Shown: positions 1 to 6,160 of the stretch, piece by piece
How positions within the stretch are numbered: the first letter of the stretch is position 1
Layout: each line of letters begins with the position of its first letter
Assembly: GCA_963749905.1 (NCBI GenBank)
Contig: CAVVOF010000006.1
Coordinates: 496,001 to 560,000 of the forward strand
Length of the DNA: 64,000 nt
DNA from: UBA10649 sp963749905
Lineage (GTDB): Bacteria; Actinomycetota; Actinomycetes; S36-B12
Direction: 5' to 3'
The notes under the pieces: generated by a model
What the model was told of the DNA's origin: nothing
The model's database searches: none
What the model saw: the letters and a program-made list of their open reading frames with translations, nothing else
Position numbers and translations under genes: made by a program

Positions 1-62
1 AGGCGTCGCTCGTCCTGGAGTTCGTCCAGGGCGGACTCGACCGCCTCACGCCCGGCCGCTGA
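1..62 (+). CDS. C-terminal end of an unidentified gene
   Basis: A plus-strand frame is open from the window edge to TGA at 60-62. It encodes about 19 residues ending LDRLTPGR, and the third-base G/C pattern fits a real coding end. Too little is left to name the product. It converges on the secreted-protein gene whose stop lies at 78, leaving about 15 bases between the stops. A non-coding explanation cannot be excluded from so short a piece. Confidence 0.4.
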   Translation, partial: ASLVLEFVQGGLDRLTPGR

Positions 63-77
63 CGGCGCGGGCCGCGC

Positions 78-875
78 CTACTTCGTCAGGCGGAACACCT
101 GCGTCTTGACGAGGGGCTTGTAGTTGTTGCCGCCCGTCGACGTGATCCGGACGATGCACGTGCCCCGGTTCTTCAGGGCGGTGATGGTGTCGTCCTTGAT
201 GGTGCAGTTGGTCGCCGAGACGGACGGGGCCAGGCCGGACTTCAGTGTCACGGTGAAGGACTCCGGCTTGTCGAGCGCCAGCTTCGGCTTGGCGCCGCGC
301 TTGACCACGTCGCCGTCGAGCGTGATCGTCGCGACGTCGTTGGTGCGCTGGGCCTTCACCGGGAGGAACGCCGTCGGGAACACCCGCAGGTAGGCGGGGT
401 TGGCGCTGTCCCTGCCGGCGCCGAGGACGTAGACGGCGCACGTGGTGGATCGCGGGTTGCCGGTCTCGGCGCGGCAGTTGACGCTCTCCCCCGTGGACTC
501 GCCGGCCGTCGGGTTCGGGTTCATCCCGTAGAACTCGGCGTTCACCTTGATCTTCATCGCCGCGCTCGCCCGGGCCGCATCGCTTGCCGGCAGGTAGCCG
601 GCCGCGCCCTCGGACAGGTCGCAGACGGTCGGGGCGGATCGCGGGTCGGCGGGCACCTTGCAGTTGAGCGCGTACAGGCCGACGCCCGCGGGCAGGTTCA
701 CGACGTCGACGGTCTGCGTCGACGACTGCGACAGGTTGCTGAGCAGCCCGAAGTTGCGCTGGCCGGCGATGCTGGCGTTGTAGCCGTCCGCCGCCTGGGC
801 GGGAGGTGCCACCAGGGCGACGGCGGCCAGGCTCAGGCCGGCGACGGCGCCGAGGACCGCGCGAGTGATCTTCAC
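78..875 (-). CDS. secreted protein of a haem/iron uptake locus, function unknown
   Basis: This 265-residue protein starts at GTG 875, which has a good ribosome site (GAAGGAGAG) 7-8 nt upstream; the frame is open further up but has no better start. Residues 1-28 form a Sec signal peptide ending PPAQAA. The mature part has two paired-cysteine beta-rich sections and looks like an Ig-like or neocarzinostatin-like fold, with a C-terminal stretch (NNYKPLVKTQVFRL) like bacterial Ig-like repeats. There is no membrane anchor or sorting motif. Its neighbour at 947-1489 is a shorter protein of the same style, and hmuTUV lies divergently beyond it. By context it may bind or relay haem or an iron chelate at the cell surface, but no haem ligand motif is obvious. 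Confidence 0.75.
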   Translation of the reverse strand: MKITRAVLGAVAGLSLAAVALVAPPAQAADGYNASIAGQRNFGLLSNLSQSSTQTVDVVNLPAGVGLYALNCKVPADPRSAPTVCDLSEGAAGYLPASDAARASAAMKIKVNAEFYGMNPNPTAGESTGESVNCRAETGNPRSTTCAVYVLGAGRDSANPAYLRVFPTAFLPVKAQRTNDVATITLDGDVVKRGAKPKLALDKPESFTVTLKSGLAPSVSATNCTIKDDTITALKNRGTCIVRITSTGGNNYKPLVKTQVFRLTK

Positions 876-946
876 AGGTTCTCTCCTTCGTAGGGGTTCA
901 GTGCATCGAGTCGGATGGGAGGGTCGAGAGCGTCCGGGCCATCGCC

Positions 947-1489
947 TCAGCCAGCGGTGCTGCGGGCGAAGCGGACGGGGACGGCTACGTCGAAGCGCCG
1001 ATCCCCTGCGCGGGTGTGGTCCGCGCGGGTGACGATCGCGCACGAGACCACCCGGCAGTCGATCTCGCCGATCATCGGCGAGATGGTCAGCCGCACGGAG
1101 AACCGGCCACCGGGCCGGTACGGGACGGCCAGGGCGCGCCCGTACGGCGGTGGCGTCGAGGAGATCCAGGCGGACGCGGGGTCGCTCGCGGTCAGGTTGA
1201 CCCCCCCACCGCAGGGCGACGGGAGCTTCCCGCGCTTGGGCGTCACGCAGAGGGCGACGTAGATGCCGACCGAGCGGTCGTATCCCCGGCCACGCACCCG
1301 CACCGTGGCACCGTCGGCGGGCAGTTGCCGCACCGGGGTCACGGTCAGTCGCAGGCCGCTGGATGTGCTGACGGTCGTCGACCCCGTGGGCTCCGCCGAC
1401 GCTGCGGGCGCGTGCGCCATCAGCAGGCCGGCGCCGGCGAGGATCGCCGACGCTCCGGCGACCAGGGTGCGGGCACGGACGTCGAGCAT
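947..1489 (-). CDS. secreted neocarzinostatin-like protein beside hmuTUV
   Basis: This 180-residue protein has an N-terminal signal peptide (about residues 1-32, ending APAASA). The mature domain contains the pattern LPADGATVRVRGRGYD, a cysteine pair near IYVALC and PSPC, and a second pair near IDCRVVSC followed by an ADHT stretch. This layout is known from actinobacterial neocarzinostatin-like and HtaA-associated secreted proteins. It lies 72 nt upstream of the larger secreted gene on the same strand and diverges from hmuT across a 106 nt gap, so the three may share control. A role in substrate capture is inferred from position only. The ATG at 1489 has only a weak ribosome site. Confidence 0.75.
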   Translation of the reverse strand: MLDVRARTLVAGASAILAGAGLLMAHAPAASAEPTGSTTVSTSSGLRLTVTPVRQLPADGATVRVRGRGYDRSVGIYVALCVTPKRGKLPSPCGGGVNLTASDPASAWISSTPPPYGRALAVPYRPGGRFSVRLTISPMIGEIDCRVVSCAIVTRADHTRAGDRRFDVAVPVRFARSTAG

Positions 1490-1583
1490 GGCGCGAAGAC
1501 TAGGTCGGCTTCATCGTCGCCCGCCTGACACTGCGCCGGATTCATCCCGACGCAGCATCGGGAACCATCTCGCCCGCGATGGC

Positions 1584-1589
1584 CATAAT
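1584..1589 (+). promoter_or_regulatory. -10 element for leaderless hmuT transcript
   Basis: CATAAT (five of six matches to TATAAT) ends 6 nt before the GTG of hmuT at 1596, and no ribosome site lies between. This spacing is typical of leaderless actinobacterial mRNAs, in which transcription starts on the start codon. No clear -35 box is visible. Confidence 0.5.
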
Positions 1590-1595
1590 CTGCTG

Positions 1596-2630
1596 GTGCC
1601 CAACCGTTTCCGACGCACGGCCACCATCGGACTGGCCGCTGCGCTGCTGGCGACGGCAGCCGCGTGCGGAACGCCCGATACCAGCGGCGCGGACCAGCCG
1701 CCTCCGTCGGAGACCGCTTCGCAATCGTCGCCCGCGTCGTCGGACCTGGCGACGGCCACGGCTGCCAGTGCCGTGGCTGACTCGCCGATCCTCATCACGT
1801 CAGCGGACGTTCCCATGCCGTCGCCCGTCGATCCAGCACTGGCCGACGGTGCACCCGAACGCATCGTCAGCCTGGCCACCGGGGTCGGCGAGACGCTGGC
1901 GGCGCTCGGCGTCGGCGATCGCGTGGTCGGCCGTGATGAGACGAGCGACGTCCCGGCCATCGCCGACGCGCCCGTGCTCACCAAGGCGCACGCCGTCAGT
2001 GCCGAGCGGGTGCTGGCCACCTCGCCGGACGTCGTCCTGGTCGATGCCGCGACGTCTCCCCCGGAGGCTCTCGCCCAGATTCGCGATACCGGCGTGCGCG
2101 TGGTCGAGGTGCCGGAGGCGTGGAGCCCGGCCGACATCCCGGTGCGGACACGAGCGGTCGCGGAGGCGGTGGGCATCTCCGCGGCGGACGCCGACCTCGC
2201 GAGCGGCGGCTGGGTGACGTCGGCTGCCCTCACTGCCAGCACCACCGACGCACCCCGCGTCGCCTTCCTCTACCTGCGTGGCACGTCAGCCATCTACCTG
2301 CTCGGTGGCGAGGGCTCCGGCGCCGACGCTCTCATCGAGGCGGCCGGCGGGGTTGACGTGGGCTCCGCGGCCGGCCTGGGCGCCTTCGTCCCGCTGACCG
2401 CCGAGGCCCTCGCGGCCGCGGACCCGGACGTGCTGCTCGTCATGACCAAGGGCCTCGAGTCCGTCGGTGGCGTGTCCGGACTCGCCGCGCTCCCCGGCGT
2501 CGCGCAGACGCGGGCCGGACGCGACGGTCGGGTGGTCGCCGTCGACGACACCCTCCTGCTGTCGTTCGGGCCGCGCACCGGGGGGCTCGTCGACCGCCTT
2601 GCCCAGGCCCTGCAGGACCTCGGACCGTGA
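1596..2630 (+). CDS. hmuT: haem/siderophore ABC transporter substrate-binding lipoprotein
   Basis: This 344-residue periplasmic-binding-type lipoprotein captures haem or a ferric chelate outside the membrane for the HmuUV importer. The signal peptide ends in a lipobox with Cys24 (LATAAAC), followed by a Ser/Thr/Pro-rich linker to about residue 70. A Peripla_BP_2 fold then begins at the motif ERIVSLATGVGETLAALGVG and runs to the C-terminus. The start is GTG 1596, chosen because the signal peptide begins there and a -10 box lies 6 nt upstream; the open frame continues upstream without signal character. It overlaps hmuU by 4 nt (GTGA). The permease type and family features favour haem (HmuT), but other ferric-siderophore substrates remain possible. 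Confidence 0.85.
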   Translation: MPNRFRRTATIGLAAALLATAAACGTPDTSGADQPPPSETASQSSPASSDLATATAASAVADSPILITSADVPMPSPVDPALADGAPERIVSLATGVGETLAALGVGDRVVGRDETSDVPAIADAPVLTKAHAVSAERVLATSPDVVLVDAATSPPEALAQIRDTGVRVVEVPEAWSPADIPVRTRAVAEAVGISAADADLASGGWVTSAALTASTTDAPRVAFLYLRGTSAIYLLGGEGSGADALIEAAGGVDVGSAAGLGAFVPLTAEALAAADPDVLLVMTKGLESVGGVSGLAALPGVAQTRAGRDGRVVAVDDTLLLSFGPRTGGLVDRLAQALQDLGP

Positions 2631-3589
2631 CGAAGCGAGTCTCCTGGGTGGTGGCGGCCCTCGCACTGGCCGCCCTGATCGTGCTCGCCGTTGCCCTCGC
2701 CCTCGGGGTCGGGGCAGCGGACACGACGGCCGACATCGTGCGCGCGATTCGGGCCCCGCGCGTAGTGATGGCGATCCTGGTGGGCGTCGGACTGGCCGCG
2801 GCCGGCACGCTCCTCCAGGGATCCCTGCGCAACCCCCTCGCCGACCCCGCGCTCGTCGGGATCTCGGCCGGGGCGGCGCTCGGCTGCGTCGCCGCGGCCA
2901 CCGTGGGGGTGGCCTTCGGCACCCTGGGCGCAGGCGTGGCGGCCACCATCGGAGCCGGCGCCGCGATGGCCGTGGTGGTCTGGGCCTCGACCCGCGACGG
3001 GCGACCCGAAGTGGTGACGTTGCTGCTGTCGGGCGTGGCCGTCGCGGCCTTCGCCGCCGCACTCGTGTCCATCGCCGTCACGGTCAGCCCGTCTGCCGGG
3101 GTGCGCTCGCTGACCTTCTGGACGACGGGCAGCCTGGCCCTCTCGACGTGGCAGGCGGTCGTGGCCGTCACCCCCTTCATCGTCGTGGGGCTGGCGGTCG
3201 CCGCGACCGTCAGCCATCCGCTCGACGTGCTCGCGCTCGGGGACCGCGACGCGCTCGCGGTCGGCGTCGACGTCACCGGTGTGCGCGTGCGGGCGCTCGC
3301 AGCCGTCGTTCTCCTGATCGGCGCCGGCGTCGCCGCCGTAGGCGTGATCGCCTTCCTCGGGCTGGTCATCCCCCACGCCGTTCGCTCGATCATCGGCCCG
3401 CGGACCGGGCCGCTGCTGATCGTCAGCGGCCTCGCCGGCGCGCTGCTGCTCCTGCTCGCGGACACGGCCGCGCGCCTGCTCGCGAATCCGATCGAGATCC
3501 CGGTCGGCGCGGTCACCGCGCTTGTCGGCGCGCCCGTCTTCTTCGTGCTGCTGCGGCGCACGCGGGCACGACAGGGAGGCTGGGCATGA
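2627..3589 (+). CDS. hmuU: haem/siderophore ABC transporter permease (FecCD family)
   Basis: This 320-residue FecCD/BtuC-type permease is the membrane channel of the importer. About nine hydrophobic segments are visible. Family hallmarks are RAPRVVMAILVGVGLAAAGTLLQG near residue 40, where the second helix starts, and the C-terminal coupling region FLGLVIPHAVR ending near residue 260. Its GTG start overlaps the hmuT stop, and its TGA overlaps the ATG of hmuV, so the three genes are translationally coupled. At 320 residues it is slightly shorter than many members (330-350) because the cytoplasmic N-terminus is short. Assignment to the family is firm; the substrate is inferred from neighbours. 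Confidence 0.88.
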   Translation: MTKRVSWVVAALALAALIVLAVALALGVGAADTTADIVRAIRAPRVVMAILVGVGLAAAGTLLQGSLRNPLADPALVGISAGAALGCVAAATVGVAFGTLGAGVAATIGAGAAMAVVVWASTRDGRPEVVTLLLSGVAVAAFAAALVSIAVTVSPSAGVRSLTFWTTGSLALSTWQAVVAVTPFIVVGLAVAATVSHPLDVLALGDRDALAVGVDVTGVRVRALAAVVLLIGAGVAAVGVIAFLGLVIPHAVRSIIGPRTGPLLIVSGLAGALLLLLADTAARLLANPIEIPVGAVTALVGAPVFFVLLRRTRARQGGWA

Positions 3590-4323
3590 CGGCCGCCGGG
3601 CGCCTGGTCGGGGCCAGCCTGACCACCGACGGCGTCCGCCGCCTCGAGCCGACCACCGTGGACGTGCGAGCCGGCGCCGTCACCGCCGTCCTCGGCCGCA
3701 ACGGGTCAGGGAAGTCGAGTCTCGTCGGCATCCTCGCCGGAGAGCTCGCACCCGACGAAGGCAGCGTGGTCATCGGCGGGTCGGACATCGCGACGCTGAG
3801 CAGCCGCGAGCTGGCCCGTCGGCGCGCGCTGCTCTCTCAGGAGCGCCACGTCTCTTTCGGCTTCACCGTCGAGGAAGTGGTCTCGTGGGGTCGCACCCCC
3901 TGGCGGGGCACTCCATCCGCGCAGCAGGACGCGGCGGTCGTCGATGAGGCGATCCGGAGGCAGGACCTCGATCACCTGCGCGGACGACCGGTCACCACAC
4001 TGTCGGGTGGCGAGCGCACGCGCGTCCACGTGGCGCGGGTGCTGGCCCAGCAGGCTCCGCTGCTACTGCTCGACGAGGCGGACTCGGACCTGGACCTCGT
4101 CGGTCGTCATGCCCTGGACGAGGTGGTGCGTGCGCACGCGACCGCAGGCGGCGCGGCTGTCGTCGTCACGCACGACGTCGCTCGTATCGAGCACACCTGC
4201 GACGACGTGGTGCTGATGCGCGACGGCGCTGTGTTCGCGCACGGGCCGCGGCGCGAGGTGATGGACGCGTCGACCCTGCGTGCGGCCTTCGGCATCGACG
4301 TGCCGTGGGGCGGCCGCGGCTAG
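3586..4323 (+). CDS. hmuV: haem/siderophore ABC transporter ATP-binding protein
   Basis: This 245-residue ATPase drives the HmuTUV importer. Walker A is GRNGSGKSS at residues 37-45, the signature is LSGGE, Walker B is LLLLDEADSDLD and the switch histidine is in VVTHD. The D-loop region reads DEADSDLD where most family members have DEPTSALD, but the catalytic Asp-Glu is intact. The ATG start overlaps the hmuU stop (ATGA). The TAG stop shares its CTAG palindrome with the oppositely oriented holA stop, so the two genes converge with a 4 nt overlap and no room for a terminator. It is full length for the FepC/HmuV family. Confidence 0.88.
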   Translation: MTAAGRLVGASLTTDGVRRLEPTTVDVRAGAVTAVLGRNGSGKSSLVGILAGELAPDEGSVVIGGSDIATLSSRELARRRALLSQERHVSFGFTVEEVVSWGRTPWRGTPSAQQDAAVVDEAIRRQDLDHLRGRPVTTLSGGERTRVHVARVLAQQAPLLLLDEADSDLDLVGRHALDEVVRAHATAGGAAVVVTHDVARIEHTCDDVVLMRDGAVFAHGPRREVMDASTLRAAFGIDVPWGGRG

Positions 4324-5327
4324 GACCCGGCGGTCCCCGCGACCAAGATCTCCAGGGCGAGCAGCTTCTGGCCCATGTCGAGGCTGGATCCCTCGCGCAC
4401 GCCGCCCTTCATGGCCCCGTCGGCATCGGCGAGGGCGACCACGGCGGCGGCCAGCCTGCGCTGGTCGCCGCTCCAGCGTGACCACTGCCGGCGGACCTGC
4501 GCGACCTTCCACGGTGGGATGCCGGCCTCCTTGGCGATCACGCCCTCGGACGCGCCGGGCGGCATGCCGCCGACGCGGACCAGGGTGCGCAAGCCGCTGG
4601 CGAGCGAGGCCACGGTTGCCGGGCCCACCCGGCCGGCATCGGAGGAGAGCATGGCGTGACGCAGGCTGCGCAGCGCGTCGACGTACTGCCGCTGCCACAC
4701 CGCGTCCGAGATCACCCAGCCCGACACGTCGGCGACTCCCGCGAAGTAGGCGCGCACGTCGTCGGCGGTGATGGGCGAGGCCTCGATGTCGCTGGACAGC
4801 TGGGAGACCGCCGCGACCAGCAGGCCCAGGTCGTTGCCGACCGCCTCGTGCAGGGCCGCAACGGCGTCCGGCGTGACCTTGCGCCGGTGGCGCTGGAACT
4901 CCTTGGACAGGAAGTCCGCGGTGGCCTTGCCGCGCTTGAGGGTCTGGCACTCGACGACGTCGGCGCCGGCCGCCTTCACCCCGTCGATCAGGGCCTTGCC
5001 CTTCATGCCGCCCGGGTGCGTCAGGACCAGGTACACGCCCTCGTCGGGGTTGGTGCACGCCTCGAGGACCGCGCGTGCGAGGGATTCGTCGGCCGAGTCG
5101 ATGCCACGCAGGATGACAATGCCGCCGTCACCGAACAGGTTGGGGGCCACGGCCTCACGGAAGGCGACGGCCGCGTTCTCGGCAGCGGCTTCGATCACGG
5201 TGCGCTGGACGCCGGGCTCGGCGCGCCGCACCGCGGCGGTGACCATCGAGACCGCGCGGTCGACAAGCACCGTCTCGGCGCCGATGGCGAGGGTCAGGCG
5301 GGGCGGGGTCGGGGGTGCGGACGTCAT
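4320..5327 (-). CDS. holA: DNA polymerase III subunit delta
   Basis: This 335-residue protein matches the clamp-loader delta subunit, which opens the beta sliding clamp during replication. Features include the N-terminal region with TLAIGAETVLVDRAV, the LRGIDSADESLARAVLEA and LTHPGGMKGKALIDG stretches, and a C-terminal helical domain ending KLLALEILVAG. I chose ATG 5327, which begins MTSAPPTPP. The open frame continues upstream only by reading through a palindromic repeat, which would give an unnatural N-terminus. rpsT, often found divergently beside holA in actinobacteria, is not here; a PadR-type regulator lies upstream instead. Confidence 0.85.
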   Translation of the reverse strand: MTSAPPTPPRLTLAIGAETVLVDRAVSMVTAAVRRAEPGVQRTVIEAAAENAAVAFREAVAPNLFGDGGIVILRGIDSADESLARAVLEACTNPDEGVYLVLTHPGGMKGKALIDGVKAAGADVVECQTLKRGKATADFLSKEFQRHRRKVTPDAVAALHEAVGNDLGLLVAAVSQLSSDIEASPITADDVRAYFAGVADVSGWVISDAVWQRQYVDALRSLRHAMLSSDAGRVGPATVASLASGLRTLVRVGGMPPGASEGVIAKEAGIPPWKVAQVRRQWSRWSGDQRRLAAAVVALADADGAMKGGVREGSSLDMGQKLLALEILVAGTAGS

Positions 5328-5364
5328 CGTGACGCAGCATGCCACCCTCCCCCGACCTCCGCAC

Positions 5365-5440
5365 CACCCCCGTCGATCTTGAGGTTGGTGGTCGCGAAAC
5401 GACGTTTCGGCGACCACCAACCTCAAGCCGGACGAGGGTG
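5365..5440. repeat. palindromic repeat family A, copy 1
   Basis: An inverted repeat of about 76 bp. The core arm CTTGAGGTTGGTGGTCGC pairs with its complement, and the centre reads GAAACG-A-CGTTTC with one bulged base on the right arm. The outer arms (CACCCC.CGTC) pair imperfectly. It sits between the holA start and the 3' end of the PadR gene, whose stop at 5443 is 3 nt away. Other copies are at 6089, 19709, 21027 and 46635. Confidence 0.92.
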
Positions 5441-5442
5441 GG

Positions 5443-6012
5443 TCAGGCGGACGTGCCTTCGTCGCTCGGGCCCTCGGCCAGCAGCAGGTAGAGCGCCCGG
5501 CGAGCGTCGGTCAGCACGGCGGCCGCCCGCTCGCTCTGGGCGGGCGTGCCCGCCATGGACACCTGTCGCGCCGCATGACCGAGCTGCATCACCAGGTCAC
5601 GCAGGTCGGGGCCGGAGTGCTCCTCGACGTTGAACGGGTCGGTCCAGGAGTCGCGATTCTCGGCGACGAACGCATGCCCCGACTCCGTGAGCTCGATGAC
5701 CTTGCGCCCGGCATCCGGCCGGGCCACGACCAGGCCCTCGTCTTCGAGCAGGTTGATTGCCGGGTAGATCGCGCCGGGGCTGGGCGTCCAACGCCCGCCG
5801 GTGCGATCGGCGATGGCCTGCATCAACTGGTAGCCGTGCATCGGCTCCTCGTCGAGGAGCTGCAGGATCGCGGTACGGACGTCCCCACGGGCCATCCGGC
5901 CGCGACGGCGGCCACGTCCCGGTCCGCGGCCGGAACCGCGAGGCCCGGGCGGGCCGAAGTGATGGTGCTGATGGCGAGCGAACTGCCGCTCACCGGGAAA
6001 AGTGGGCTTCAT
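5443..6012 (-). CDS. PadR family transcriptional regulator
   Basis: This 189-residue regulator begins with a Gly/Arg/His-rich tail (residues 1-42), followed by a PadR winged helix (DVRTAILQLLDEEPMHGYQL, then SPGAIYPAINLLEDEGLV). A helical dimerisation region completes it. I chose ATG 6012 because GGAG lies 5 nt upstream; GTG 6048 would extend it into an inverted repeat that looks like DNA control sequence. Proteins of this class usually repress their own promoter and a nearby transporter or stress gene. No such target is adjacent, so its regulon is unknown. Two palindromes upstream are likely operators. The stop is only 3 nt from a family A palindrome. Confidence 0.85.
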   Translation of the reverse strand: MKPTFPGERQFARHQHHHFGPPGPRGSGRGPGRGRRRGRMARGDVRTAILQLLDEEPMHGYQLMQAIADRTGGRWTPSPGAIYPAINLLEDEGLVVARPDAGRKVIELTESGHAFVAENRDSWTDPFNVEEHSGPDLRDLVMQLGHAARQVSMAGTPAQSERAAAVLTDARRALYLLLAEGPSDEGTSA

Positions 6013-6028
6013 GGAACTCCATTTCTGA

Positions 6029-6083
6029 TGCATACCGTCTGTATGCACACGCTCACGATATATCGTTACTGCTCTCGATGCAA
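6029..6083 (-). promoter_or_regulatory. PadR-gene promoter with two palindromic operator candidates
   Basis: Reading the minus strand, TTGCAT (6083-6078) and TATCGT (6060-6055) are spaced 17 nt apart as -35 and -10. The -10 lies inside the perfect palindrome ACGATATATCGT (6055-6066). This AT-rich palindrome resembles known actinobacterial PadR sites centred on ATATAT. Just downstream, TGCATAC-N5-GTATGCA (6029-6047) is a second inverted repeat. Autorepression is the natural inference. Confidence 0.55.
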
Positions 6084-6088
6084 CCCCT

Positions 6089-6160
6089 CCCCCGTCTGTC
6101 TTGAGGTTGGTGGTCGCAGAACGGCCGTTCTGCGACCACCAACCTCAAGACGGACGGGGG
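6089..6160. repeat. palindromic repeat family A, copy 2
   Basis: A 72 bp inverted repeat with centre GCAGAACG-GCCGTTCTGC, so the inner arm differs from copy 1 on both sides in a compensating way. One T-G mismatch lies in the outer arm. The comEC stop codon (TGA on the minus strand, 6145-6147) lies inside the right arm, so the element provides the end of that gene. Confidence 0.92.

Noticed and set aside
1495..1520. Possible DtxR/IdeR iron box before hmuT (TAGGTCGGCT)
   Set aside because: Only one half-site is approximate and the other half does not mirror it, so it is not a credible iron-regulator box.
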